This document shows positions 42,956 through 55,147 of a DNA stretch of 64,000 nt, piece by piece. The stretch is from contig JAHBWW010000003.1 of NCBI GenBank assembly GCA_019636795.1, forward strand, positions 558,001 to 622,000, written 5' to 3'. The notes under the pieces are model-generated. The model made no database searches and was not told the DNA's origin. It saw only the letters and a program-made list of their open reading frames with translations. How positions within the stretch are numbered: position 1 is the stretch's first letter; every line of letters begins with the position of its first letter. A program made the position numbers and the translations under genes. The stretch is from Phycisphaeraceae bacterium. Its GTDB lineage: Bacteria; Planctomycetota; Phycisphaerae; Phycisphaerales; UBA1924.

Positions 42956-45391
42956 ATGTCCGCCGTGCCACCATTTATTCTCGTCACACTGGGGCTGTTC
43001 GCCGCGGTCGTCATTGGCGTATTCGCGATCTGGCTTCTGGTCAAGTGCTTTGCCGTTCTGGGCATGGTGGCGCGGCACATCGGGCGGTTTGTCATCGGCA
43101 TGTTCTCTGACTTTTTCCGCACCATTGGTGCCGTTGTCCTTCTGTTCATACTGGCACCGTTGACGGTTCTGAATGTTGTGCTTGGGCGGTGGTCGGCGTC
43201 GGCCCACTATGGGCGTGCGTTCAAGAATGAAGTCAAGACTGCGAGCGTGAGCGTGTATCGGCTGATCGTTGGGCACCCATTGCGTTTCCTTGGGTTGGGT
43301 GGGGTCACTGAGGGACTCGAAAAGCGGCTCCCGCGCGTCATCGCCGAGGCCCCTGGAGCAGACAAGCCCGCACGCCGCGTCGGCATGTTCGAGGGGTACA
43401 CGATCATCGGCTCGCTCCCGGGCGGCGGTTCGGGGAGCAAGCTTTTTATTGCCGAACCAAATGAGATAAAGCGCGCAGCATTCGAACGGCAGGGCTTTGG
43501 CGCGATCGATCAGGTTGTCATCAAGAGTTTTCGGCTCGACGATGGATCGAGCCTGCCGCAGATCGTGCGCGAAAGTCGTGCCCTTGACGCAGCCAAGAAA
43601 CTCGGGCTCGTGTTTGAGCATGAACTGACGAACGATCGCTTTTTTTATGTGATGCGGTATGTTCCAGGAGAATCGCTCGCGACACTGACGACCCGCATGC
43701 ACGGTTTGTCGCCGGCGCAAGGGCTCTCAGACCATCATCTCCGTACCACGCTGTCGTACACGACCGACCTACTGACTTCACTTGCCGCGTATCACGACGG
43801 GGGCCTGTGGCACAAGGATGTCAAGCCAGACAACATTATCGTTGACGGCAAGCAGGCACACCTGGTCGACTTTGGTCTCGTCACGCCGCTGCGCAGCGCA
43901 ATGACCCTGACGACGCATGGCACCGAGTATTTCCGCGACCCGGAACTCGTACGGCAGGCCTTGCGTGGGGTGAAAGTACATCAGATCGACGGCACACGTT
44001 TTGATGTGTATGCAGCCGGTGCCGTGCTGTATTCGATCATCGAGAACTCGTTCCCTGCTCATGGCGGTCTGAGTCAGATCACGAAACGCTGTCCGGAAGC
44101 CGTGCGTTGGATCGTTCGCCGCGCGATGGCGGACTATGACAAGCGGTACGCGTCGGCGCACGAGATGCTTGCGGATGTCAACGCCGTTCTTGCGGCTGTC
44201 GATCCTTTCGCGGTGCGTCCGATCGACCTTCCAAGCATGAGCCAGCGCCCGGTTGATCTGCCGCATGCGCCTGTGGACGTAGTGGCGCACGCAGCCAGCC
44301 CGGTACCTCCGCCCGTCCCGCATGCAGCCCCGGCTGGCGGCGCGAGTGTGCCGGAGTCACCGGCACGTCCGGTGCCCAAGCGTCTGCTCGGTCGCCCTTC
44401 GCTTGCTGTGACCAGTTGGTGGACCGGAAAGTACAACCTCGCGGGACACGGTGGCGCCAAGCATCCAGTCAAGTATCCAGCCGATGACATTCTCGCGTCG
44501 GTTCCTGCTGGCGTGTATTTGGGTGGTCTTGTTGCCGGTGGCCGGACGCCTCGGCCCGCGCCGCATCTGCCGATACCGCATGCGCGTTCCCTTCGCCCGA
44601 AATCGGAGCGAGCCAGTGCTGCCGATCAACTGCGCGAAGCGCGTGGTCGTGCTGCAGCCCGTCGCCGTTCGGCACAGGCGCGTGTGACATCGCGTCGTGG
44701 CGGACACGGTAAAACGCCGGATCCGACAGGTATCAACGCGGGTATCGTCGGTTCGATTTTTATCGTTTTGCTTGTGGCTGCAGTCGGCCTGGGAGCGCTC
44801 CTGATCCTCGTTCCCACATCATCTCGTGTCAAGATCATGCAGGAGGGTGGGATTGCTCACGGCCAAGTGGATCAAGCACCAGCCCCTTCGTTGCCCAACC
44901 CAGTTCCTTCCTCGATCAAGACCATCTCGTACGACAGTCTGGGTGGACAACGCATACTTGTGATATCTGATTTGAAGCATCCGCTTCCTTCATCGCTTTC
45001 CGACGCTCTGTATTCCGCAACGCTCACAATGACAGACGCTGGCGCGACGCTGCTCGGCGACGGACCCGTGCTGCGGCGTGACATGGATGCGGTAACCGAT
45101 GAGCACATCACGCTTGTTGCCGAGCTCAAGTCGCGGCGTGGTCAATTGCCCCATGATTCCAATGAGCTTTTCAATGTTGTCCGCTCGTTTGTGGCCGAGC
45201 GCCATGACATCGATCTCGTTATCTGGCTCTCCCCGCCCACCAACTCGCGCATCGGCGTCGACGCCAACATTTTCTCTTCCCGATCGAACGAGGGATACTA
45301 CTTTGGTGATGACATCGGCCAATCGCTTCTGGGAGTAACGACGATCATGGCAGGCGAAGTCAAGGCGTCGCGGAACGCTGCGAAACCTTGA
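42956..45391 (+). CDS. Membrane Ser/Thr protein kinase
   Basis: This 811-residue protein has two N-terminal membrane helices (6-30, 55-77) and a Hanks-type kinase domain (about 148-415). The catalytic residues are complete: Lys190 (VVIK), Glu206, HKD at 286-288 in WHKDVKPDNI, DFG at 305-307 and activation end GTEYFRDPE. A Pro/Arg-rich linker, a third membrane helix (595-620) and a 190-residue extracytoplasmic C-terminal domain follow. The terminal domain could sense a signal. It is co-directional with the sigma gene (27 bp gap, GGAG before ATG) and its last 32 bp overlap the end of trpD. Confidence 0.9.
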   Translation: MSAVPPFILVTLGLFAAVVIGVFAIWLLVKCFAVLGMVARHIGRFVIGMFSDFFRTIGAVVLLFILAPLTVLNVVLGRWSASAHYGRAFKNEVKTASVSVYRLIVGHPLRFLGLGGVTEGLEKRLPRVIAEAPGADKPARRVGMFEGYTIIGSLPGGGSGSKLFIAEPNEIKRAAFERQGFGAIDQVVIKSFRLDDGSSLPQIVRESRALDAAKKLGLVFEHELTNDRFFYVMRYVPGESLATLTTRMHGLSPAQGLSDHHLRTTLSYTTDLLTSLAAYHDGGLWHKDVKPDNIIVDGKQAHLVDFGLVTPLRSAMTLTTHGTEYFRDPELVRQALRGVKVHQIDGTRFDVYAAGAVLYSIIENSFPAHGGLSQITKRCPEAVRWIVRRAMADYDKRYASAHEMLADVNAVLAAVDPFAVRPIDLPSMSQRPVDLPHAPVDVVAHAASPVPPPVPHAAPAGGASVPESPARPVPKRLLGRPSLAVTSWWTGKYNLAGHGGAKHPVKYPADDILASVPAGVYLGGLVAGGRTPRPAPHLPIPHARSLRPKSERASAADQLREARGRAAARRRSAQARVTSRRGGHGKTPDPTGINAGIVGSIFIVLLVAAVGLGALLILVPTSSRVKIMQEGGIAHGQVDQAPAPSLPNPVPSSIKTISYDSLGGQRILVISDLKHPLPSSLSDALYSATLTMTDAGATLLGDGPVLRRDMDAVTDEHITLVAELKSRRGQLPHDSNELFNVVRSFVAERHDIDLVIWLSPPTNSRIGVDANIFSSRSNEGYYFGDDIGQSLLGVTTIMAGEVKASRNAAKP

Positions 45392-46403
45392 CGAGAGTTT
45401 CCAGGACTTTCCTTGCCGAGCCAGAGTCGATAGATTCCTCAGCCGCCTTGATGCCCTCTGAAAGCGATGGGCAGACATCGGCAACGACGAGGGCCGCGGC
45501 AGCGTTGAGCACTGTCAGATCGCGACGCGGGCCGCGCTGCGCATCAAGGATCTCCCGCGCAGCCGCAACCGCCGCTTCAAGCCCGTCGACAGAGAGCGAT
45601 TCGTGCGACGCGCTCGCGAGGCCGAGCGATTGCGCATCGACTTCTTCAACACGAACACGCCCGCTTTCGACATGCGCCACAAGCGTCGGGCTGCTCGTTG
45701 AGAGTTCATCAAGTCCATCAAGGCCATGAACGACCATTGCCCGTTCGGCGCCGAGTTGTGCCAAAGACTGCGCCATGGTTTCGACGAGATCGGCTGCGTA
45801 CACCCCGATCAACTGCCTTTGCGCTCCCGCGGGGTTCGTCAAAGGTCCTAGTAAATTGAAGATCGTGCGCATCCCGAGCGAGCGGCGAGGCCCGGCTGCG
45901 TGCTTCATCGCAGGGTGGTGATGGATCGCAAAACAGAAACAAACCCCCGCTTCTTCCAGACACTGCGACTGCACCTCGGGGCTTGCATCGACCCGCACGC
46001 CGAGTCCCAAGAGGACCTCGGCCGACCCGCGCCCTGTGCGACTCCGATTCCCGTGTTTGGCGACAAACACACGTTCACGGCCCTCTCGCCCGCCTGCTCC
46101 GGCAGCGACAATCGCGGCGAGCGTGGAGACATTGAAAACTTTGGGCCCGCCGCCAGTCCCGCAGGTGTCGATCAATCTCTCGCCCCGAGGCGCCTTCACG
46201 CGGGTGACGTGTCGGCGCATGACACGGGCGGCCCCGCAGAGTTCATCGACGCCAATTGGGCGGGCCTGCAGCAAGGCGAGCACAGCCCCGATCTGTGCCT
46301 CATCGAGTTCGCCCGCCAGCAGCCGCGAGAAGAGATCCTCAGACTCGTGCGCGTCAAGCCTTCTCCCGGAAACCAGCATCGAGAGTAACGCGTGTGTATC
46401 CAT
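45360..46403 (-). CDS. trpD: Anthranilate phosphoribosyltransferase
   Basis: This 347-residue enzyme joins anthranilate and PRPP in tryptophan synthesis. Motifs include DTCGTGGGPKVFNVST (PRPP/Mg loop), VAKHGNRS, GPRRSLGMRTIFNLLGPLTNPA and VVHGLDGLDELS. Residues after KHGNR read SRTGRGSAEVLL where many homologues have a Ser-Ser-Lys-Ser sequence. ATG 46403 is chosen over a TTG 17 codons upstream because it starts at the family N-terminus and has TACGCT 6 nt upstream. Its 3' end overlaps the kinase gene tail to tail, an unusual arrangement. Confidence 0.95.
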   Translation of the reverse strand: MDTHALLSMLVSGRRLDAHESEDLFSRLLAGELDEAQIGAVLALLQARPIGVDELCGAARVMRRHVTRVKAPRGERLIDTCGTGGGPKVFNVSTLAAIVAAGAGGREGRERVFVAKHGNRSRTGRGSAEVLLGLGVRVDASPEVQSQCLEEAGVCFCFAIHHHPAMKHAAGPRRSLGMRTIFNLLGPLTNPAGAQRQLIGVYAADLVETMAQSLAQLGAERAMVVHGLDGLDELSTSSPTLVAHVESGRVRVEEVDAQSLGLASASHESLSVDGLEAAVAAAREILDAQRGPRRDLTVLNAAAALVVADVCPSLSEGIKAAEESIDSGSARKVLETLVKVSQRSATP

Positions 46404-46409
46404 GCCCTG

Positions 46410-46415
46410 AGCGTA
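46410..46415 (-). promoter_or_regulatory. Candidate -10 element (TACGCT) 6 nt before trpD ATG
   Basis: On the minus strand TACGCT, CAGGGC, ATG 46403. No Shine-Dalgarno site is seen. Divergent to the candidate -10 at 46450-46455. Confidence 0.4.
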
Positions 46416-46449
46416 GTCAAACTGCAAACGAAGTGTAGTACGGATCGCG

Positions 46450-46455
46450 TACAAT
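46450..46455 (+). promoter_or_regulatory. Candidate -10 element (TACAAT) 6 nt before the polyQ gene ATG
   Basis: TACAAT, ACTTAC, ATG 46462. The best match to consensus of this leaderless-type group; no Shine-Dalgarno site lies between. Confidence 0.5.
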
Positions 46456-46461
46456 ACTTAC

Positions 46462-48786
<2,325 letters not shown>

Positions 48787-48824
48787 TCTCGCCCCCGATC
48801 GTTGAACCCAATGAAGCCCCAATC

Positions 48825-51800
48825 GTGAACATCTCATTCGACGATCCTCAACGACTCCTGCTTTCGCTGGCTGCGATTCCGCTCGCGCTGGTAGCGCTGC
48901 GTTGGTTCAGGTCGATGATCCTCGCACGCCGCCTGAGCGCTATCGCGGCCCGAGCGGTGCTCTTGCTGCTTGTCGCGTCGATGCTTGCGGGCGCTCGACG
49001 TGTGCGCGAGACTGAACTTCTGGCTGTGATAGCGGTGGTTGATCTCTCGGAGTCGGTCCTTCGTTTCTCGACCACAGGCCTCGAATCAAGCGAGCGAGTG
49101 CGCGAGTTTCTTCAGCTCGCGACGACGGATCGAGGGCCTGATGATCTGCTCGGCATTGTCGCGTTTGATGGCAGATCCATCGCCGTCGCGTCTCCATCGC
49201 GTGCCGACGTGCTCACACGCCCGCTCGAACCGGCCGGCATGGTGGGCACGGATCTGGCGGGCGCCCTCAGGCTCGCCGCTTCGATGATCCCACCCGATGC
49301 CACAGGACGCATCATTCTCTTCTCCGATGGCAATCAGACAACCGGCTCGGCTCTCGACACCGCATCAGAACTTGTCGCGAACTCCACGGCCACCGCTCGC
49401 TCCCCAACACCAATCGATGTGATTGCATTTGACTACAACGTCCAGGACGAAGTCGTGTTCGAGTCGCTCGACGCGCCACCGCACGCTGCCGGTGAATCCA
49501 CCATCACCCTTCGCGCCATCTTCAACAGCACATCACATACCCAGGGCACACTCTCGCTGCTGCGCGAAGGGGAACCTGTCAATATCGCACTGTCTCCGGC
49601 TGCTGGGCCCTCGCGCCGTGTGACGCTCACCCCAGGCCGAAGCATTCAACTGCTCACGGTCCCGCTCCCGTCCGGTCGTGTGCACCGCTTCTCGGCCGTC
49701 TTCGAACCGGACCCCATCGATGGCGGTTTTCTCGGCGACTCGACGCTGGTCAACAATATTGCCTCAACATTTACACTCACACCGGGCCGCGGCTCGGTCT
49801 TGCTTGTCGATGGAGTTTCGGATGGATCCCCGGTCGGTCCGGGCGCGACACTCTCGCGAACTCTGATCGAAGCCGGGATCGACGTACAGACCATTCCGCC
49901 GCGCGCGTTCCCTCGCGACATGCTCTCGCTCCAGCCGTACGACCTGATTCTCTTTCAGAACGTGCCCGCCGACGAGATCGACGACGACCAGCAGCGTCTG
50001 CTCGCCTCATCGATTCGTGACCTTGGTGCCGGGTTTGTGATGATCGGCGGTCCCGACGCCTTCGGCGCAGGCGGATGGCACAACTCAACTGTCGAAGCAC
50101 TCCTTCCCATCCGCATGGATCTGCCCGATCAACTGATCGCGCCCGAAGCTGCCATTGTGTTCGTGCTCGATCAATCTGGTTCGATGGCGGCCAACGTGCT
50201 TGGCTCCATGCGATCACAGCAGCAGATTGCCAACGAAGCTGCTGCACTTGCCATCCGCTCGCTCGACAAGTCGGATCTTGTCGGCGTCATCGCGTTCAAC
50301 GATGCGTATCGCGTGATCGCGCCGCTGGCTCCCAACTCGAACGCAGACCAGACGGCTGCCCGTGTTCGCGCGATTGCTCCTGGCGGCGGCACAACCCTCG
50401 GTCCGGCACTGCGCGAAGCCGGGCGCCAGCTCGCCGCAGCCGACGCGCGCAACAAGCAGATCATCGTGCTGACCGATGGCGTCTCGACCGATGCCGGCGA
50501 ACTGCCTGCACTCGCTGCTCAACTGTCGCGCCAGGACATTCGTGTCTCGACCATCTCTGTCGGCGACGGCGCCGATGATGCTGGCCTCAACCAGATCGCC
50601 TCGCAAGGCGGCGGAACATTCTTCGCGGTAGTCAATCCCAATGCCCTGCCGCGCATCTTCCTCAAGGCAGTGCGCGTCGTCCGAAGCCCGCTCCTGCGCG
50701 AGCGTGAAACATCGCTCATTGTCCCGGCCACCGGCTCGCCCCTGACGGCCGATCTTGTTGACCCACCGCCGCTGCTCGGGCACGTCATGGCCCGCTTTCG
50801 CGACGATGCGACGATCACCAACGCGATCATCTCTGCCGAGGGCGAACCGATCTTTTCGCACTGGAACGTGGGCCTCGGACAGGTCGGTGCGTTCACATCC
50901 GATGCGCACCGCTGGGCCGAACTGTGGCTTGAGGCACCAACGTACCGTCAGTTCTGGATTCAACTCGCGCGGACTGCCGCGCGCGTGCCTGCTGATTCCA
51001 ACTCCGAACTCTCGGTCGATGTTTCGGGAGGCATGCTTTCGATCGGGCTCGACGCGTTCGATCGCGACCTGCGTCCGCTCGACCTGCTGACTGTTCCCGC
51101 AACGGTCTTTGCGCCTGCGGGTTCGAGCTTTGAGGTGGTGTTGTCGCAGAAGGGACCAGGCTCGTATGAGGCGCTTGTGCCCGTCGATGCTGAGGGATCG
51201 TACATCGTCATCGCCCGACCACGCCTGGGCACGTCGCGCCTCACGCCGCTGCTTGCCGGCGCCACGCTTCCTGCCGGAGCCGAACTGGCCCGCCTCAGCC
51301 CCGACCTCGGGCTGTTGCGCCAAATTGCCGAGCGCACCGGCGGGCGTGTGCTTTCACTCGACATGGCGATGGATCGCGCAAGCACGCCGCTGCTGTTTGA
51401 TCGCTCGACTATTTCGCCTGCGCGGACCAGCCGCCCGATTTGGCCGTACCTGCTTGCGTGGGCGCTGGCCGTGTTCCTGCTCGACGTAGGCACGCGCCGC
51501 ATCGCGTGGGATCGATTCATCAGTCGCCGCTTCGGCGTCGATCTGCGACGAGACATGCGCGAGGCCGTCGCTGCGCGCGATGTTCGGGCCCCCGAGTTGT
51601 TGCTGGCGCGGCGTTCCCATGAGCGCGAGGTGTCCCCCGTTGCCCTCACATCGCAGGACGCACGCGAGGCGGTCGCGGACGCCAAACGACGCCGCGCCCA
51701 GGCTCATGAACGCAAGATTCAGGAGCAACGCGCCAATCGCGATCAGAGCCATGCGGCTCCGATCGAGCGTGATGCGCAGCCGCCGCCGTCTGATGATGCT

Positions 51801-51863
51801 CCCGGCGATCTGCTTGCTGCCAAGCGAAGGGCCCGCAAACGATTCGAGGACCAACAGCCATGA
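48825..51863 (+). CDS. Membrane protein with two VWA domains and a GATase1-like segment
   Basis: This 1012-residue protein has N-terminal membrane helices (about 10-27 and 40-57). The first VWA-like domain (65-205) has DLSES at 73-77. A glutamine-amidotransferase-like segment (about 322-432: SVLLVDGVS, PYDLILFQNVPADEI, GFVMIGGPDAFG) follows. The second VWA domain (441-600) has a clear metal site DQSGS at 449-453 and LTDGVSTD. Another membrane helix (about 903-922) and a charged, Arg-rich cytoplasmic tail end the protein. Such proteins act with MoxR-type ATPases in envelope complexes. GTG 48825 starts 38 bp after the polyQ gene. Confidence 0.85.
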   Translation: MNISFDDPQRLLLSLAAIPLALVALRWFRSMILARRLSAIAARAVLLLLVASMLAGARRVRETELLAVIAVVDLSESVLRFSTTGLESSERVREFLQLATTDRGPDDLLGIVAFDGRSIAVASPSRADVLTRPLEPAGMVGTDLAGALRLAASMIPPDATGRIILFSDGNQTTGSALDTASELVANSTATARSPTPIDVIAFDYNVQDEVVFESLDAPPHAAGESTITLRAIFNSTSHTQGTLSLLREGEPVNIALSPAAGPSRRVTLTPGRSIQLLTVPLPSGRVHRFSAVFEPDPIDGGFLGDSTLVNNIASTFTLTPGRGSVLLVDGVSDGSPVGPGATLSRTLIEAGIDVQTIPPRAFPRDMLSLQPYDLILFQNVPADEIDDDQQRLLASSIRDLGAGFVMIGGPDAFGAGGWHNSTVEALLPIRMDLPDQLIAPEAAIVFVLDQSGSMAANVLGSMRSQQQIANEAAALAIRSLDKSDLVGVIAFNDAYRVIAPLAPNSNADQTAARVRAIAPGGGTTLGPALREAGRQLAAADARNKQIIVLTDGVSTDAGELPALAAQLSRQDIRVSTISVGDGADDAGLNQIASQGGGTFFAVVNPNALPRIFLKAVRVVRSPLLRERETSLIVPATGSPLTADLVDPPPLLGHVMARFRDDATITNAIISAEGEPIFSHWNVGLGQVGAFTSDAHRWAELWLEAPTYRQFWIQLARTAARVPADSNSELSVDVSGGMLSIGLDAFDRDLRPLDLLTVPATVFAPAGSSFEVVLSQKGPGSYEALVPVDAEGSYIVIARPRLGTSRLTPLLAGATLPAGAELARLSPDLGLLRQIAERTGGRVLSLDMAMDRASTPLLFDRSTISPARTSRPIWPYLLAWALAVFLLDVGTRRIAWDRFISRRFGVDLRRDMREAVAARDVRAPELLLARRSHEREVSPVALTSQDAREAVADAKRRRAQAHERKIQEQRANRDQSHAAPIERDAQPPPSDDAPGDLLAAKRRARKRFEDQQP

Positions 51864-52633
51864 GCGACGATCCACATCCGACAATGCGCTTCACCTCGCG
51901 TGCCGACGACTACACACGCTTCCGCCCAGACTACCCGGTTGCTGCATTCCCCGCCATGCTCGAAGGCCTCGGCTATCCGCACATGCTCACCGCTGCCGAC
52001 ATCGGTTCGGGCACGGGCATCTCGGCGCGCCAGCTGGCGTCCTTTGGCCCGCTGGTCGTCGCGGTCGAGCCCAACGCCGCGATGCGAGATGCGGCCGCAT
52101 CGCACGAGCGTGTCCTGCCGCACGAGGGCAGTGCCGAGGATACCGGCCTGAACACCGGCTCGATCACGCTCGTGCTGTGTGCACAGGCTTTTCACTGGTT
52201 CCGCGCCGATGAGGCGCTGGCCGAGTTTCGCCGCATTCTCTCGGGCCTCGGCCGGCTCGCGCTGATGTGGAACACGCGCGACCTCTCCGACGAGGCCACA
52301 CGCACCTACACCGACCTCATCAGTCAGGCCGCTGCTGCGCCGTTGCCGGATCTCTTTGTTGAGCCTGCTGCGGCGCTGGCAGCCAGTCCGCTCTTTACCA
52401 ACTATCGCGAACTGACCTTCGTGCACCCGCAGCGTCTGTCGCGCGAGGGGCTTCTCGGCCGCGCCCGCAGCGCGTCATACTGCCCCAAAGCCGGCCCGGC
52501 CTACGACACCCTTGCTGCCGGGCTCAATGCCCTCTTCGACTCGTGCGCCGAAATTGACCCGGACTCGGGCGAATCGCTCGTGACTCTTCGCTACCGCACC
52601 CGCCTGTATCTTGCCGAACCTGCATTCGAATGA
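51860..52633 (+). CDS. Class I SAM-dependent methyltransferase
   Basis: This 257-residue protein has SAM motif I AADIGSGTGISARQLA, the acidic residue ending beta-2 (VVAVEPNAAMRDAA) and the downstream LVLCAQAFHWF typical of UbiE/Methyltransf_11-type enzymes related to trans-aconitate methyltransferase-like proteins. FTSRADDYTRFRPDYP at the start is characteristic of this subgroup. The substrate is unknown. It overlaps the VWA gene by ATGA, so it belongs to that operon. Confidence 0.88.
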   Translation: MSDDPHPTMRFTSRADDYTRFRPDYPVAAFPAMLEGLGYPHMLTAADIGSGTGISARQLASFGPLVVAVEPNAAMRDAAASHERVLPHEGSAEDTGLNTGSITLVLCAQAFHWFRADEALAEFRRILSGLGRLALMWNTRDLSDEATRTYTDLISQAAAAPLPDLFVEPAAALAASPLFTNYRELTFVHPQRLSREGLLGRARSASYCPKAGPAYDTLAAGLNALFDSCAEIDPDSGESLVTLRYRTRLYLAEPAFE

Positions 52634-52747
52634 GACGTGCCTTGCGCCAACGGTGCTTGAGTGACGGCCTTTGAGCGTTGATCGTTACCATCGCGTGACG
52701 TGCTTCCAGCGGGCATTCTGTACGATAATGACATCCGGAGAACACAC

Positions 52748-53425
52748 ATGATGCATGCCATACCAAGCGCGGCGATGATCGGAATCATGCTTCTGGCCTG
52801 CGGGTGCAGCCCCACTCGCCATCAGGTGCGCAGCGAGCCGGTCCAGACTCAGGCTCCACAAACCCAGGAAACGCACGCCCCGCCGTTCGATCCGCTCGAC
52901 GGCGCGTATCCCGCGATCCACTGGATGTTCAACGTCTACGACGTACCGCTGACGGCTGAAATCGCACCCGATGGCAGGCTCCAGATCGCCCGGGGCGAGC
53001 GGGCCCGCGGGCTCGGGCTCGTCAGCGCCGCTCAGGTCCCCGCCGCAATCGAGTCGATCAGCGCGTTCCCCGGCGCGGTCCATGTGGCGGCTCCATCGAT
53101 CCTCTCACAGCCCGGCCAATCGGCCCGCATCGAATCGACATTCACCGACAAGCCCGGCGCCACGATCGGCTCGCGCACAATCGCCATCAGCGGCCAACTC
53201 GCGCAGCACGGCGTGGAGACTGAACTGGACATAACCAATGCCGCATCGGGCACGGGCTGCGGCACAGGCCCGCTGATCGTGGCCGAGGGCGGCGCTGTGC
53301 TCTTGCTCTGCCCGGGACCGGATCAGCACCACCCGATGACGCTCGTCGTCGTGCGGCCCATCGTGCTGCGTTCGATCGAGGACTATCCGTTCCAGCGTGC
53401 CAGCAGCATGCCCCCACCGAAGTAA
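52748..53425 (+). CDS. Putative lipoprotein of unknown function
   Basis: This 225-residue protein has a lipoprotein signal peptide ending LLACGC, with Cys as the probable lipidation site, then a Gln/Thr/Pro-rich linker and a beta-rich domain of about 170 residues. Two close Cys (GTGCGTGP, LLLCPGP) may pair. No family is recognised. CCGGAGA precedes ATG 52748, and a TACGATAAT -10-like stretch is at 52721-52729, suggesting its own promoter. It is separated from the methyltransferase gene by 114 bp. Confidence 0.7.
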   Translation: MMHAIPSAAMIGIMLLACGCSPTRHQVRSEPVQTQAPQTQETHAPPFDPLDGAYPAIHWMFNVYDVPLTAEIAPDGRLQIARGERARGLGLVSAAQVPAAIESISAFPGAVHVAAPSILSQPGQSARIESTFTDKPGATIGSRTIAISGQLAQHGVETELDITNAASGTGCGTGPLIVAEGGAVLLLCPGPDQHHPMTLVVVRPIVLRSIEDYPFQRASSMPPPK

Positions 53426-53500
53426 ACACCGTCCCGGCGCGGCGACTCCGCTCAGAAGCATGCGCAGCGCCGCGGCGCGTCCCAGTGCATGCCCGCGGCA

Positions 53501-55093
53501 TTACCCTTGCCCGCGGTCACTGCGCCCAGACAGGTCGGCGCGGAAACGGGCTTCGAGCCGCGTCTCGGCGGCGCGCGTCGGGTCGAGGCGCAGCGGCACG
53601 ATGAGGCTGAACATCGAGCCGTGCCCTTCCTGACTGACGATCTGCAGTTCGCCCTGAATCACGCCAGACAGTTCGCGGCAGATGGCAAGACCCAGGCCCG
53701 TCCCCGGGCGGGTGCCGTCGCGGTCGAGGCGGCTGAACTTTTCGAAGAGCAGTTTCTGATCGTCGGCGCTGATGCCCGGGCCGTTGTCGATCACGCTCAC
53801 GCGCACGCGCGCATCCTGACTCAAGAGCCCGGTCGGCGCGAGGCGTTCGGCCCGCAGGATGATCAGCCCGCGCTTGCCTTCGGGGCTGTCGGTGAACTTG
53901 ACGGCGTTGGACAGCAGGTTGAACACGATCTGGCTGAACTTCTTGATGTCCGTCTCGATGATGGGCACATCGGAGCGCACGTCCAGTTGCACCTCGAGCC
54001 CCTTGCGCCGCGCCAGCGGGTCGATCAGGGCGACCAGACTCTCGCACGTCGCCCCCACGCTCATGGGCGCGGGGTTGACCTCGATGCGCCCGGCTTCGAG
54101 CTTGGCCATCTCGAGCAGCGACTCGATCATCTCGAGCAGCGTGCGGCCCGCGCTGATGATGTTGTCGAGGTAGCGCTGCCGTTTGGTCAGCGCGACGGGG
54201 ATCGACTGCGAATCCGTCACGAACCGTTCGTGCTCGGCCCGCGCGATCTCGGCGAGCAGTTCGGCAAAGCCGAGAATGGAGTTCATGGGCGTGCGCAGTT
54301 CGTGGCTGACGCTGGCCACAAACTCGCTCTTGAGCTGCGTCGCCTTGGCCAGGGCGGCGTTGACTTCGGTCAGTTCGGTCAGGCGCCCGTCCAGGGCCGA
54401 GTTGATCGCCCGCAACTGGTCCTGCTTCATCTCGAGGTCGCTGAGCATGAGGTTGAAGGTCTCGGCCAGGGTCTCAAACTCGTCACCGGTGCGGATCTCG
54501 GAGCGCGTCGCCAGGTCGCCGTCGCGCACGCGTTCGGCCGACTCGCGCAGCGACCGCACCGGCGAGAGAATGATCCGCGTCAGGATCGCGCGAAACAGGA
54601 GCACGGCCACGCCCAGCACCACCAGCCCGGCGGCGAGCAGGTAGAGTGTGTTGATCGCCAGGTTGGCCGCCGCACCGTCGGAGCGCTGTTCGATGCTGAC
54701 GATCGAGACGAGCGTGCCCGCCTCGTCGCGGCGGGCGCGGGCGTATCGATATCTCTTGCTCCCGCCTTCCCAGGTGCTTTCGAGCAGTTCATTACGGGGT
54801 TTGGGGCGGGTGAAGGCTCGCGCCGCGCGCGTGAGAAAATCGTTGAATGACGCTTCGTCGGCAGGGGTCTCGGTGATCGAAGCCCCGGCGACGAGGAGGG
54901 CTTCGGGCTGGTCGAGTTCGATCCAGACCTGTGCCAGTTCGCGCGAGATCTCCAGTTGCCCGGCCCGCACAAGCCCGTTCATCCGCAGCCACGGCACGGT
55001 CAGGGCGATCGCGATCAGGATCGTGATGGCCCCGCCGAAGAGCAGCAGGCACTTGTTCGAGAGCGACAGTCGCAGCAGCAGCGGGCGCAGCAT
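53501..55093 (-). CDS. Orphan membrane sensor histidine kinase
   Basis: This 530-residue kinase has membrane helices near 14-36 and 145-170 bracketing a 105-residue periplasmic sensor. A HAMP domain (SPVRSLRESAERVRDGDLATR) follows, then HisKA with SVSHELRTPMNSILGFAELL (His about 264) and HATPase_c with N box NLLSNAVKFTD, G1 DNGPGISADD and G2 GTGLGLAICREL. The kinase is complete. No response regulator gene adjoins. ATG 55093 (MLRPLLL) is chosen over a longer frame. The 5' neighbours are two small genes on the same strand. Confidence 0.93.
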   Translation of the reverse strand: MLRPLLLRLSLSNKCLLLFGGAITILIAIALTVPWLRMNGLVRAGQLEISRELAQVWIELDQPEALLVAGASITETPADEASFNDFLTRAARAFTRPKPRNELLESTWEGGSKRYRYARARRDEAGTLVSIVSIEQRSDGAAANLAINTLYLLAAGLVVLGVAVLLFRAILTRIILSPVRSLRESAERVRDGDLATRSEIRTGDEFETLAETFNLMLSDLEMKQDQLRAINSALDGRLTELTEVNAALAKATQLKSEFVASVSHELRTPMNSILGFAELLAEIARAEHERFVTDSQSIPVALTKRQRYLDNIISAGRTLLEMIESLLEMAKLEAGRIEVNPAPMSVGATCESLVALIDPLARRKGLEVQLDVRSDVPIIETDIKKFSQIVFNLLSNAVKFTDSPEGKRGLIILRAERLAPTGLLSQDARVRVSVIDNGPGISADDQKLLFEKFSRLDRDGTRPGTGLGLAICRELSGVIQGELQIVSQEGHGSMFSLIVPLRLDPTRAAETRLEARFRADLSGRSDRGQG

Positions 55094-55147
55094 CGGGTGA
55101 GTGTAGGGAATTGGTGCCGCGTGCACGGGGGCGGGCCTCGCCTTGAT

